64,000 nt of DNA from contig CAYRRM010000001.1 in NCBI GenBank assembly GCA_964426675.1, positions 62,001 to 126,000 on the forward strand, read 5' to 3'. The notes under the pieces were generated by a model. That model was not told the DNA's origin and did not search any database. It saw nothing but the letters and a program-made list of their open reading frames with translations. The position numbers and the translations under genes were made by a program. Below are positions 44,907 through 53,545 of the stretch, one piece after another (the stretch's first letter is position 1; the number at the start of each line of letters is the position of its first letter). The stretch comes from DYMC01 sp035406705. GTDB lineage: Bacteria > Verrucomicrobiota > Lentisphaeria > Victivallales > GWF2-50-93.

Positions 44907-45784
44907 TTGCGGAATTTTTCCCTCATCCTAAAGAATTTCATTAATGGTTTCAAAATGTCTTCGGTGCAGTCTATATCGATCAGATCTGCATTTGCTCGTT
45001 TACATATATCTTCATTTCGCTTATGAATTTCCTGTGAGAATTTTGCAAAATTCTCAATCAGTTCTTTTCTTCTGGCATCGAAAGAGAGAAAATCTCCATT
45101 TTCTGAATCTTCTAATTCTATAATGCAGGCTTTTGGAATATTTTTTTCCAATCTATCAAGAATTCTTACCACTATCAGGTCGTGTTTTTTTGCTATTATG
45201 CGTATTTCTTTTGAAAAGTCATTTTCATCCATGAGATCAGTAAGTAAAAATATTACGGAGCGTTTTTTCAATAAATTCATAAGCGATGAAAGAGCAGCGG
45301 ATATATTTGTCTTTGAATTGGGATATTTTTGTGCGAGGAGCTCTCTTATTATTCGCATTCCATGTGGTTTCCCAGATTTTGGAGGCAGATAAAATTCTTT
45401 TTTATCGGTAAAAAAAAGAAGTCCAACTTTATCATGGTTTCTGATTGCACTGAATGTCAATAAGGCTGAGATTTCAATGGCCTTTTCAAACTTTGTTTTA
45501 TTTTTACTTCCAAAAAGCAAGGAAGATGATGCATCTACTGCTATAATTACATTAAGTTCACGTTCTTCAATATATTTTTTTATATAAGGTGTTCCCATTC
45601 TGGCAGTTACATTCCAGTCGATATCGCGAACATCATCGTCTTCGGTATATTCTCTTACTTCATCAAATTCAATTCCGCGTCCTTTAAAAACACTTCGATA
45701 TGCCCCTGCGCATAATTCATCCACTGTTCGACGGGTTTTTATTTCGATTTTTTTTACCTGTGTAATTAATTCCTTTACCTGCAT
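44903..45784 (-). CDS. DUF58 domain protein
   Basis: This 293-residue soluble protein begins with KIEIKTRRTVDELCAGAYRSVFKGRGIEFDEVREYTEDDDVRDIDWNVTARMGTPYIKKYIEERELNVIIAVDASSSLLFGS, the DUF58 signature with a VWA-like DxSxS metal site. The remainder resembles a VWA fold (IFLLTDLMDEN). DUF58 proteins are partners of MoxR ATPases. It follows the MoxR gene by 3 nt and overlaps the next gene by 4 nt. A perfect 20-bp palindrome lies at 45035-45054. Confidence 0.93.
   Translation of the reverse strand: MQVKELITQVKKIEIKTRRTVDELCAGAYRSVFKGRGIEFDEVREYTEDDDVRDIDWNVTARMGTPYIKKYIEERELNVIIAVDASSSLLFGSKNKTKFEKAIEISALLTFSAIRNHDKVGLLFFTDKKEFYLPPKSGKPHGMRIIRELLAQKYPNSKTNISAALSSLMNLLKKRSVIFLLTDLMDENDFSKEIRIIAKKHDLIVVRILDRLEKNIPKACIIELEDSENGDFLSFDARRKELIENFAKFSQEIHKRNEDICKRANADLIDIDCTEDILKPLMKFFRMREKFRK
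45035..45054. repeat. Perfect 20-bp palindrome in the DUF58 gene
   Basis: GAGAATTTTG is followed immediately by its reverse complement CAAAATTCTC. It shares the TTTTGCAAAA look of the dispersed motif but not its TCGC arms. A related imperfect word is at 51916. Function is unknown. Confidence 0.5.
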
Positions 45785-45787
45785 AAT

Positions 45788-46810
45788 TTATGGTGTCCTT
45801 AATTCATCAAGGATTTTTGATATAAGTTCATTTGTAGTTACGCCTTCTGCTTCAGCCTCATATGAAAGGATTATTCTGTGTCTCAAAATATCGTGAGTTA
45901 TATTTTTTACGTCTTGCGGTACTACATATGCTCTTCCTTCCATGAATGCTGCAGTTTTTGCCGCGAGAGTCATCATTATTCCTGCTCTTGGGGATGCGCC
46001 AAACTGTATAAGATTATCAAGAAAACTAAGATTTGTATTGGATTGTCTGGAGGAAAGTTGTTTTCTCTCATTTGGACGTGTTGATACAACAATATCAAGA
46101 ATGTACTCAACAATTTTCTCATCAATATAAACTTTATCAACCCATTTTCTTGCATTCATTATCTCTTCCAGACTTGTAACAGGTACTGCTGTTAATTGCA
46201 GTTCTGGATGAGACATTTTGTTTATTATTGTAATTTCCTCATCTCTCTCAGGGTAGGAGAGTTCTACTTTAAACATAAATCTATCTATCTGGGCTTCGGG
46301 GAGGGGATATGTACCTTCCTGTTCAATTGGATTTTGTGTTGCCATAACGAGGAATGGAAGCGGAACTTTATGTAGTTTTCCTCCTATTGTTACCTGTTTT
46401 TCCTGCATGCATTCGAGGAGAGCACTTTGGACTTTTGCAGGTGCTCTGTTTATTTCATCTGCTAATACGATATTTGCAAAAATAGGTCCTGTTTTCACGT
46501 GAAAGCTTTGTGTTTGTTGATTGAACACGTTTGTCCCAATAAGGTCGGCTGGAAGTAAATCTGGTGTAAATTGAATTCTCGAAAAAGTCCCATTTATGGC
46601 GCCAGCTAAAATTTTTACAGCGAGAGTTTTTGCCAATCCTGGTAACCCCTCAATAAGAAGGTGTCCATCTGCGAGGAGAGCCATTATAAGTCGATTTACA
46701 AGTCTTTCTTGTCCTACAATAGTTCTCGCTATTTCAGTCTTTAATGGGGAAATAAAAGCTGAAGCTTCTTTAATTTTTAACTGTAATTCATTTAATTCTG
46801 CCTTATCCAT
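45788..46810 (-). CDS. MoxR-type AAA+ ATPase
   Basis: This 340-residue MoxR-family ATPase has the Walker A loop EGLPGLAKTLA, Walker B VLADEINRAP, the sensor-1 region VMATQNPIEQEGTYPLPEAQIDRFMF, and SPRAGIMMTLAAKTAAFMEGRAYV. MoxR proteins act with DUF58 and VWA proteins as chaperone-like machines. It is the first gene of the operon, with an AGGAGA site upstream, divergent from the GT2 gene. Confidence 0.93.
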   Translation of the reverse strand: MDKAELNELQLKIKEASAFISPLKTEIARTIVGQERLVNRLIMALLADGHLLIEGLPGLAKTLAVKILAGAINGTFSRIQFTPDLLPADLIGTNVFNQQTQSFHVKTGPIFANIVLADEINRAPAKVQSALLECMQEKQVTIGGKLHKVPLPFLVMATQNPIEQEGTYPLPEAQIDRFMFKVELSYPERDEEITIINKMSHPELQLTAVPVTSLEEIMNARKWVDKVYIDEKIVEYILDIVVSTRPNERKQLSSRQSNTNLSFLDNLIQFGASPRAGIMMTLAAKTAAFMEGRAYVVPQDVKNITHDILRHRIILSYEAEAEGVTTNELISKILDELRTP

Positions 46811-46889
46811 TTTTTATTCTCCTCTTTACAATTCTTTTTTTAAGATTACTATTATAAATGACAATATTTTTTATTCTTTGTTTCATAAT

Positions 46890-48053
46890 ATGAATTTAGA
46901 ATTAGAAAAATACAGGCAGAAATTAAGTTTTGCGAATAAATATTTACTGAAAGGTAAATTTGCGAAATTCGCAGCTGCTGTTGTCGTTCCTTCTTATGCC
47001 GAAGGAAAATATTTAATCGAGACTGTTGAGAGTTTAATACGCAATACTGGAACTTTCCTGGATAGAACGGCTATAATTTTTATCGTAAATCATCCTCGGG
47101 ATTTGCAGAAAAGTATTCTTCCAGATAATAAAGAAAGTATATCTTATTTAAAAAAACTACAAAATCGTTTTAAAAACTTTTTTCTTGTTTCAGATAAAGA
47201 TGGAATGGAGGATTTGACACTTGATAATGGAGTAGGGGAGGCAAGGAAGATAGGGATGGATTTAGCCCTGGAAATTGTTGAAGAAAAAGATTCTTTTATT
47301 GCTTCTCTTGATGCGGATACTTTAGTTAACAAAAACTATTTAACAGTGCTATTCAATTTTTTTGAGAAAAAAAATGCTGATGCTGCAGTTATTGCTTTTT
47401 CTCATAGAAATGACGAAAATACCCCTGAAATTATAGATGCTATCAAACTTTATGAGAGGTATTTGAAAAATTATGTAAATGGTTTAAAGGACGCTGGATC
47501 TCCTTATGCATTTCACAGTATAGGATCTGCAATGGCATTTACTGCGAGGGCTTATATTAGGGCAGGGGGAATGAAAATACGCAAAGGAGGAGAGGACTTT
47601 TATTTTTTGCAATCTCTTGTAAAAACTGGCAAAGTTGGCGAAATAAATGAGGTGCTTGTTTATCCTTCGAATAGATTGTCGGAAAGAGTTCCATTTGGAA
47701 CAGGGCCAGCCTTAAAGAAAATACTATCAGGGAATAGGAAGATTTTTCATAATCCTCTTGTATTTAAGGAATTAAAAATGGTTCTATCTTCAGCTATGGA
47801 ATTTTGCGAAAATCGCAATAAGGACATTTCTGCTTTTCTGAATCCTCTTGATGAAATTGCAAGAGAATTCTTTTTGGAAAATAATTTTCAGAAAATTTGG
47901 GAAAAAATAGTTTCCAATACCCCTGATTCGAAGGAAAAACGTTATAAGGCATTTAATTTGTGGTTTGACGCATTTAAAACTCTTAAATTTATTCATTTTT
48001 GCGAAAGACGTGAACCACAAAAATTTGTAAGAATTGAAAATGAATTAAAATAA
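46890..48053 (+). CDS. Glycosyltransferase family 2
   Basis: From the ATG at 46890 the frame encodes 387 residues. A GT-A fold is shown by AAVVVPSYAEGKYLIETVESLIRN, then ASLDADTLVNKNYLTVLFNFF with the DxD motif, and GSAMAFTARAYIRAGGMKIRKGGEDFYFLQSLVKTGKV with the ED acceptor-site region. It is cytoplasmic with no membrane segment. Donor and acceptor cannot be read. The open frame extends upstream to 46596, but that part is antisense to MoxR and is not real. Two palindrome copies (46960 and 47804) lie inside, read in different codon phases. Confidence 0.82.
   Translation: MNLELEKYRQKLSFANKYLLKGKFAKFAAAVVVPSYAEGKYLIETVESLIRNTGTFLDRTAIIFIVNHPRDLQKSILPDNKESISYLKKLQNRFKNFFLVSDKDGMEDLTLDNGVGEARKIGMDLALEIVEEKDSFIASLDADTLVNKNYLTVLFNFFEKKNADAAVIAFSHRNDENTPEIIDAIKLYERYLKNYVNGLKDAGSPYAFHSIGSAMAFTARAYIRAGGMKIRKGGEDFYFLQSLVKTGKVGEINEVLVYPSNRLSERVPFGTGPALKKILSGNRKIFHNPLVFKELKMVLSSAMEFCENRNKDISAFLNPLDEIAREFFLENNFQKIWEKIVSNTPDSKEKRYKAFNLWFDAFKTLKFIHFCERREPQKFVRIENELK
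46960..46974. repeat. TTGCGA-N3-TCGCAA palindrome, copy 8
   Basis: The sequence is TTGCGAAATTCGCAG inside the GT2 gene, read as F-A-K-F-A-A. Confidence 0.8.
47804..47818. repeat. TTGCGA-N3-TCGCAA palindrome, copy 9
   Basis: The sequence TTGCGAAAATCGCAA has perfect arms and is read as F-C-E-N-R-N, a different phase from copy 8 in the same gene. Confidence 0.85.
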
Positions 48054-48633
48054 TTTTCGTTTATTTTGTAGATTTTTTAACCTAACTTTTGTGTTTCAAT
48101 CAGTCAAAAGATATAGGATGTTTATCTTAAAAAAGCAGTTGGCATTTAAGTTGAAAAAACAGGATAGCATCTGATTGCTCTCTGATGCTGGGAGATATCG
48201 CATTTTGCCGTAGAATTTTCTGAAAGCTTGAGCAAGGAAGTGCGCCCATCTGGCTTCTTGACTCAACTGCGCAGAATAGAAAAATTTCCAGTCCAGAAAG
48301 TAATTTGGCGAGCACACAATTTTCTATATCTCTCTTATTGTAATGGTATTAATGATGTTGCGGCAATTCCAACTGCGCCGTATAGAATGAAATATCTCAA
48401 ATTGTTTTTTTGTGAAAAATTATAATACCTTATAAGAAAGAATATATCTGTTTTTAAATTTTTCACGAAATAAACAGATTAAATACAAATGTTTAGCAAT
48501 CAGTATAAAACATCACAATTATTATCTTTCTCGATATAGAATCAAGTTAAAGATGAACTAATTGTTATTTTTTTACTGTGATGAAATTTATCTTGCAGCT
48601 AAATTGTACGAAGATTTTATAGGGAAAAAAATT
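48054..48633. other. Gene-free gap (580 nt) containing a candidate structured RNA
   Basis: No convincing gene is seen between the GT2 gene and the convergent nifU-like gene. The outer parts are AT-rich; 48130-48300 and 48360-48380 are richer in G+C. The word CAACTGCGC occurs twice (48264-48272 and 48370-48378), and its partner GCAGTTG lies at 48135-48141. The inner part is described as a separate candidate RNA. Short minus-strand frames of 62-73 codons here lack ribosome-binding sites and known domains. Confidence 0.55.
48154..48291 (-). ncRNA. Candidate structured RNA, strand tentative
   Basis: A rod-like fold can be drawn. GAATTTTCTG (48213-48222) pairs loosely with CAGAATAGAAAAATTTC (48272-48288). 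TTGAGCAAGGAAG (48228-48240) pairs with CTTCTTGACTCAA (48254-48266) through 12 bp and two bulges. CTGGGA (48188-48193) pairs with TTCCAG (48286-48291). On the minus strand a terminator-like hairpin AGCATC-N12-GATGCT (48166-48189) is followed six bases later by TTTTTT, which favours minus-strand transcription. The rod shape recalls 6S RNA, but I see no diagnostic motif. A decayed gene is an alternative. Confidence 0.3.
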
Positions 48634-48855
48634 TTACTCTTCGCGTTCAACAACAATTTCAGGGTCAACTTCTTCTCTGAGGACTCTCTGAACACCCTCT
48701 TTTAGTGTTATCATTGCGTGTGGGCAGCATCCACAAGCTCCTTTAAGTTTGACCTTGACGTTTTTGCCATTGATTGAAATTAATTCGAGGTCTCCGCCAT
48801 CTGCCTGGAGGTGAGCTCTTAACTGCTCGAGTACATCTTTGATTTTTTCTTCCAT
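48634..48855 (-). CDS. NifU-like C-terminal domain protein (Fe-S scaffold)
   Basis: This 73-residue protein is a stand-alone NifU C-terminal domain. The sequence VLEQLRAHLQADGGDLELISINGKNVKVKLKGACGCCPHAMITLKEGVQRVLREEV has the CxxC pair (ACGCCPHA) that carries an Fe-S cluster. Such small Nfu proteins assemble or deliver clusters to target enzymes. It lies 22 nt after dacA and is the last gene of the leuA-dacA-nifU run. IPM-synthase-linked enzymes need Fe-S downstream (LeuCD), but a functional link is only a guess. Confidence 0.92.
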   Translation of the reverse strand: MEEKIKDVLEQLRAHLQADGGDLELISINGKNVKVKLKGACGCCPHAMITLKEGVQRVLREEVDPEIVVEREE

Positions 48856-48877
48856 TTTTTTCCTTTTTTTTTGGTTT

Positions 48878-49969
48878 TTATTTAGGGATTATTTCATTTT
48901 CCATTGAATTTGTTTGGGTATCGAAGGTGCTTTCAGCAATTTTTTTATATCCCCAGTCGAGGAGTTTTGCAACGAATGAGTCTCTTTCCTTTTGTGTATT
49001 GAAGCCTGTTACGACGGCACAAAGCTTTTTTCCTCCTCTTTCGCAGGTTGCAGTAACGCAGAATTTTGCTCTCTGGGTAAAACCGGTTTTCATTCCATTT
49101 ACTCCCGGGCATACGCCGATAAGTTTATTATGATTTCTTATCATTGTGGGTTCTTTTTCTTGCTCTGGATTATTTAAATTCTTTCTTGGAAGGTAGTCGA
49201 GTCTTGTAGAAGCCCACTCTACTGCTTCCGGGTATTCAAGTAATTCTCTTGCTAGTATAGCCATAGCTTCTGCTGTAGAATAATTATCTTCTGAAGGTGT
49301 TTTTCCTGGTAGACCATGAGGATTAAAGAATTTTGTTAATGACATATTGAGTTCTTTTGCACGTTGATTCATTCTGGCTACAAAACTATAAAGATCTCCA
49401 TTGCCGAGATATTCGGCGATTTGTTGGGCAGAATCATTTGCGCTCATAATCATTACTGTCTTGAGAAGTTCTCCAAATGTAAATGTTTCACGCGGATCGA
49501 GATAGAGTTGGCTGCCTCCTATTTTTGCTGCAGTTTTTGTGATTTGTATTGGAGTATTCATATCGAGATCATCCCGTTTTTTTTCATCTTCAAATGCGAG
49601 GAGGGCAGTCATCATTTTTGTCATTGATGCTATTGGAACAGGTTTTCTTGGAGTCTTTGCCCACAAGACTTTTCCTGTATCGAGGTCTACAAGGATTCCA
49701 GTGCTTGGTTTTGAAGAATCTGGTAATTCTGATATTTTTCCGAAGACAGCATTTGTATAATCAAATTTGAGAGGTTGTTTGAGGATTTCTTTTATCGGTT
49801 CCTGGGATGTGGGTTGGGGAATTTTATCTATACCATTTTTACTATCAGTATTCTGAACGGGGGTGTCTTTTTCAGTCTGAACTTGTGGCTTAAAAAACGA
49901 CTTAATAACGAGATAATGAAGACCTGCCACTATAGCAACAATTATTAGAGTAACAATAACTTTTTTCAT
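48878..49969 (-). CDS. dacA: D-alanyl-D-alanine carboxypeptidase (PBP5-like)
   Basis: The enzyme trims the terminal D-Ala of peptidoglycan stem peptides. The 363-residue protein has an N-terminal membrane helix (residues 3-25) and a Pro/Lys-rich linker to about residue 80. The penicillin-binding domain shows Ser115-Met-Thr-Lys118 (SxxK), SANDSAQQ (SxN) and MKTGFTQRA (KTG). The C-terminal amphipathic helix of PBP5 is not obvious, so anchoring is N-terminal. Its start overlaps the leuA stop by 4 nt. Confidence 0.9.
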   Translation of the reverse strand: MKKVIVTLIIVAIVAGLHYLVIKSFFKPQVQTEKDTPVQNTDSKNGIDKIPQPTSQEPIKEILKQPLKFDYTNAVFGKISELPDSSKPSTGILVDLDTGKVLWAKTPRKPVPIASMTKMMTALLAFEDEKKRDDLDMNTPIQITKTAAKIGGSQLYLDPRETFTFGELLKTVMIMSANDSAQQIAEYLGNGDLYSFVARMNQRAKELNMSLTKFFNPHGLPGKTPSEDNYSTAEAMAILARELLEYPEAVEWASTRLDYLPRKNLNNPEQEKEPTMIRNHNKLIGVCPGVNGMKTGFTQRAKFCVTATCERGGKKLCAVVTGFNTQKERDSFVAKLLDWGYKKIAESTFDTQTNSMENEIIPK

Positions 49970-51651
49970 TCTTTCCAGCCACGGTTCACAGCAGAAAATA
50001 AGGCAAGTATAGCTGCATATTCAATATTGGAGTGCTCGCCAGCCCCAAATATGATTTTATTATCTGAACTTCTTCTGACGGATACGTAAGCAATCGCTGT
50101 TGCTTCAGCTGTTCGTCCCAATGCTTGTTCGGAGAAATCTTCAATACTAAATTCATAAATTTTTCCAATTTGCTTTAATGCGTGGACAACTGCTGATACG
50201 GGGCCATTCCCTTCTGCCTTTTCAGAGAAGAGTTCATTTTTCAAAGAAAATTTTACATTAGCAATAACATTTTTTTGGTCGAAACTTGAAGACGAATGAA
50301 ATGATATAAGTTTTAGAGGATAATCTATATTGAAAAATGTTTTTTTGAATTCAGCTTCCACTTCCTCTGCTGAGATTTCTGTTTTTTTCTTATCTGCTAA
50401 TTTTTGAATTACGTTTCCAATTTCAGGGTGCATTTCTTTTGGTGGGCGGTATCCAAAATCATTTTCAAGCACAAATACAGCACCACCTTTTCCGGATTGG
50501 CTATTTATTCTTATTATTTTTTCATATTTGCGGCCGATATCGGCAGGGTCTATATGGAGGTATGGAATTTTCCATGATATGCCGAAAATTTCACGGGCTT
50601 TCTCTTTTTGTGCCAAGCCTTTTCTTATGGCATCCTGATGAGAACCTGAAAAAGCTGTAAATACGAGAGAGCCGGCATAAGGGTGACGCGGATGGACAGG
50701 TATTCCAGAGCTTTCTTCTACAACTTTTACTATTGAGTTCATATTTTTGAAATTGAGACCTGTATTTATACCTCTTGAATGAAGATTCAGAGAAAGAGTA
50801 ACAATATCAACATTACCAGTTCTTTCTCCATGTCCGAAGAGAGTACCTTCTACTCGTTGAGCTCCTGCCAATAATGCCATCTCAGTTGCGGCCACTGCAC
50901 ATCCCTGATCATTATGAGCATGAACACTGATGATAGTATCTTTAGAATATTTGTATTTTGAAATAAAATACTCTATCATGTCGGCATATTGGTATGGAGG
51001 CCTTCTTTCAACCGTTGCTGGAAGATTTAATATAAACTGTTTTTTACTTTTTGAGCGCCACGTTTCGTAAACAGCTTCGCTTAAGCTGATAACAAAATCC
51101 AGGTCACTGTCCGTAAACTCTTCAGGAGAGAACTCATAAGATATGTTTTTGAGCATATTTTCTGCTTCGAGATATTTAATGACTAATTCAGTGCCTTTAA
51201 CAGACATTTCCATAACTTCTTCTCTCTTCTTATTGAAAACTAATTGAGCGTGGAGATCTGAAGCTGCTACGTAGCAATGCAATATTGCTTCTTTTACGCC
51301 TTTTAGAGCTTGAACTGTTTTAGCAACAAGATGTTCTCTGGCTTGAGTGAGGACAGAAATTCTGATATCATCAGGGATTTTCTTCTTTTCTATCAGTAAA
51401 CGTGTAAAATCATAATCATCCTGAGAAGCTGAAGGAAAACCAATCTCAATCTCTTTGAAACCTATACTACATAGCATTTTAAAATAGGATATTTTACGTT
51501 CGGGTGTCATTGGAATAGGCAAAGCCTGATTTCCATCTCTCAAATCCACCGAACACCACGTTGGTGACTTTGTTATAATATTATCAGGCCAGTGTCTATT
51601 CTTTATAGGAATCCTTGATGGATATGAATATTTTTTTATTTCTTTTTTCAT
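49966..51651 (-). CDS. leuA: 2-isopropylmalate synthase
   Basis: LeuA condenses acetyl-CoA with 2-oxoisovalerate, the first step of leucine synthesis. The 561-residue length and PSRIPIKNRHWPDNIITKSPTWCSVDLRDGNQAL start are those of the longer LeuA2 type. The metal-binding HAHNDQGCAVAATEMALLAGAQRVEGTLFGHGERTGNVD segment follows. The C-terminal regulatory domain (about 440-555), ending SNIEYAAILALFSAVNRGW, would bind leucine. It heads a run with dacA and the nifU-like gene, 95 nt downstream of tRNA-His, whose promoter could read through. Confidence 0.95.
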   Translation of the reverse strand: MKKEIKKYSYPSRIPIKNRHWPDNIITKSPTWCSVDLRDGNQALPIPMTPERKISYFKMLCSIGFKEIEIGFPSASQDDYDFTRLLIEKKKIPDDIRISVLTQAREHLVAKTVQALKGVKEAILHCYVAASDLHAQLVFNKKREEVMEMSVKGTELVIKYLEAENMLKNISYEFSPEEFTDSDLDFVISLSEAVYETWRSKSKKQFILNLPATVERRPPYQYADMIEYFISKYKYSKDTIISVHAHNDQGCAVAATEMALLAGAQRVEGTLFGHGERTGNVDIVTLSLNLHSRGINTGLNFKNMNSIVKVVEESSGIPVHPRHPYAGSLVFTAFSGSHQDAIRKGLAQKEKAREIFGISWKIPYLHIDPADIGRKYEKIIRINSQSGKGGAVFVLENDFGYRPPKEMHPEIGNVIQKLADKKKTEISAEEVEAEFKKTFFNIDYPLKLISFHSSSSFDQKNVIANVKFSLKNELFSEKAEGNGPVSAVVHALKQIGKIYEFSIEDFSEQALGRTAEATAIAYVSVRRSSDNKIIFGAGEHSNIEYAAILALFSAVNRGWKE

Positions 51652-51746
51652 TTTTGTAAATCGAAAATTATCAGGTTTTTGTTTAATATTGCTTTAAAGG
51701 GAGACTTTTCAACTTGAATAGTGAAAAAATATTAAGTAGAAAAGAT

Positions 51747-51824
51747 TGGGGTGACTGACGAGATTCGAACTCGCGACCTTCTGGGCCACAACCAGACGCT
51801 CTAACCAGCTGAGCTACAGCCACC
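51747..51824 (-). tRNA. tRNA-His (GTG)
   Basis: The minus strand gives GGTGGCTGTAGCTCAGCTGG at the 5' end. The anticodon stem is TCTGG/CCAGA around TTGTGGC (anticodon GTG), and the T arm contains GTTCGAATC. The first G pairs with C73 as the extra G-1 of tRNA-His. The encoded 3' end is CCA (51747-51749). All four arms pair well. Confidence 0.97.
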
Positions 51825-51843
51825 TTGAAAAATGTGAACTCAT

Positions 51844-51871
51844 AATATATTACGCCATTGATAGTTATCAA
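51844..51871 (-). promoter_or_regulatory. Promoter of tRNA-His
   Basis: On the minus strand TTGATA (51866-51871) and TATATT (51844-51849) are spaced by 16 nt. The start would lie about 12 nt before the mature tRNA. Read-through into leuA is possible. Confidence 0.6.
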
Positions 51872-51937
51872 GAAATAAAATAAAAATTACTTTACTTTAT
51901 TTCATTAAACTTTATGAGAATTTTGCAAAGCTCTTTT

Positions 51938-52264
51938 TTACAACTGTCTTTTTTCTTCAGCAATTATTCCAGCAATAATAAAGAGCCCCAAAATTATTAT
52001 AAGAATGAATAGATTATCAAAACCACTGATAAAATGGCTTAATAATCTACCAAAAAAACTTGTAAGCATGCCAAAACCAAATGCGCATATTGCAATAAAT
52101 ATTGCGAGTCTAACAAAGAAATTTTCTTTTTTTGTCTTTTTTCTGATTTGTTTAAGTATGTCATCTCCGAAAATACTAAAAACAGTGGCTATATAAGCCA
52201 TTGATATTTCATTCAGGTGAGTTCTTAAAAATTTGAAAAATGATTCCCAAAAATCGTTCAACAT
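51938..52264 (-). CDS. Small membrane protein, DUF3392-like
   Basis: This 108-residue protein begins MLNDFWESFFKFLRTHLNEISMAYIATVFSIFGDDILKQIRKKTKKENFFVRLAIFIAICAFGFGMLT and has three hydrophobic stretches. The HLNEIS...FGDDI...R start and LCAFGFG-type second helix match my memory of DUF3392. Function is unknown. The start overlaps the end of murA by 7 nt, so it is in that operon. Confidence 0.6.
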   Translation of the reverse strand: MLNDFWESFFKFLRTHLNEISMAYIATVFSIFGDDILKQIRKKTKKENFFVRLAIFIAICAFGFGMLTSFFGRLLSHFISGFDNLFILIIILGLFIIAGIIAEEKRQL

Positions 52265-53541
52265 TTCTTTAATTCAATTTTTGCATTTAGAGATTTCAAT
52301 TTTTCAAATAAGTTTTCATATCCTCTCATAAGAATATCAGCATAACGGAGATTACTTTTTCCTTTTGCGCAAAGGGCGGCTATTACCATTGCCATTCCAG
52401 CTCTGATGTCAGGGATTTTTAATTCAGTTGGATGAAGTTGAGAGGGACCATTGATAATTACTCTGTGGGAGTCGCAAATAACTGCATTTACCCCCATTGA
52501 GATCAAACTGTCCACAAAAAATATTCTTGATTCAAACATTTTTTCAAAAAACATTACTGTTCCTCGAGCTTGAGTTGCCATTACGATTGTACAACTCATC
52601 ATGTCTGTTGGAAATTGCGGCCAGGGGCCATCTGATATAACGGGGATTGCATTTCCAATTTCCTGATTTATTTTGAGTTTTTGTTCTGGAGGAACTCTTA
52701 TAAAATCTTTTTTCAGTTCAAATTTGGCATTAAATTTTTCAAATATACGCCTTGTCATCCATAGAGAAGATGGTTTAGTTCCATTAATTTTTAAATCGCT
52801 TCCTGTAGCAGTTGCCAACGCTATAAAAGAGCCTGCCTCTATATGATCTGCGCCAATCGTCCATTCTGCACCATTGAGTTTCTCAACACCATCGATTATC
52901 AATGTGTCAGACCCTAACCCTGATATCTTTGCTCCCATTTTTATCAAAAGCTGACCAAGTTCTACTACATGTGGTTCGGATGCAGTATTTCTCATTATTG
53001 TTCTACCTTTGCTGAGGACAGCTGCCATCAATACATTTTCAGTGGCCGTTACACTTGGTTCATCAAAAAAAAGTTCTCTACCTTTAAGACCATTCTTCGC
53101 TTCTAAGAGGTAATTGTTATCTGTTTCAAAGAAAGATGCTCCCAGACATTTAAATCCGTAGATATGAGCATCGAGACGTCTTCTTCCAATGCGATCTCCA
53201 CCAGGAGAGAAAAAATTAACCCTGAATGTTCTTGCAAGTATTGGGCCGACAAATAATATAGAAGCTCTAAGTCGCGAAGATAATTCTTGATCTAAAGAAT
53301 TACTTTTTATATTTGATGCGTTGAGTCGTAATGTTCCCTTTGTAAAAGTTGATTCTACTCCAAGTAAAGAAGCGATTTCAATCATGTTCTTTACATCAAG
53401 GATATCGGGAACATTATGGATAATAAGTTCTTGATCTGTAAGAATACTTGCTGCTATCATTGGTAAGGCAGCATTTTTATTTCCTGAGACTTTTAACTCT
53501 CCTGAAAGTTTAGAACCACCTTCAATAATTAATTCAAACAT
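52258..53541 (-). CDS. murA: UDP-N-acetylglucosamine 1-carboxyvinyltransferase, Asp variant
   Basis: MurA adds enolpyruvate from PEP to UDP-GlcNAc, the first committed step of peptidoglycan synthesis. The 427-residue protein starts FELIIEGGSKLSGELKVSGNKNAALP with the conserved Lys and Asn. The catalytic loop reads FFSPGGDRIGRRRLDAH, where Asp116 (codon 53194-53196) replaces the usual Cys of PGGCxIG. A Cys-to-Asp change keeps activity in other bacteria and prevents fosfomycin attack, so intrinsic resistance is predicted. The C-terminal motif DIRAGMAMVIAALCAKG and LMRGYENLFEKL are normal. It is followed by the DUF3392-like gene and preceded by the GH20-like gene. Confidence 0.93.
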   Translation of the reverse strand: MFELIIEGGSKLSGELKVSGNKNAALPMIAASILTDQELIIHNVPDILDVKNMIEIASLLGVESTFTKGTLRLNASNIKSNSLDQELSSRLRASILFVGPILARTFRVNFFSPGGDRIGRRRLDAHIYGFKCLGASFFETDNNYLLEAKNGLKGRELFFDEPSVTATENVLMAAVLSKGRTIMRNTASEPHVVELGQLLIKMGAKISGLGSDTLIIDGVEKLNGAEWTIGADHIEAGSFIALATATGSDLKINGTKPSSLWMTRRIFEKFNAKFELKKDFIRVPPEQKLKINQEIGNAIPVISDGPWPQFPTDMMSCTIVMATQARGTVMFFEKMFESRIFFVDSLISMGVNAVICDSHRVIINGPSQLHPTELKIPDIRAGMAMVIAALCAKGKSNLRYADILMRGYENLFEKLKSLNAKIELKKC

Positions 53542-53545
53542 AGCG

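Noticed and set aside
46596..46889. Upstream extension of the GT2 frame
   Set aside because: It is antisense to the MoxR gene. The GT-A fold begins just after the ATG at 46890.
48096..48317. Minus-strand frames of 62-73 codons in the 580-nt gap
   Set aside because: They have no ribosome-binding site and no family match. Two overlapping frames look equally plausible, as expected for non-coding DNA.
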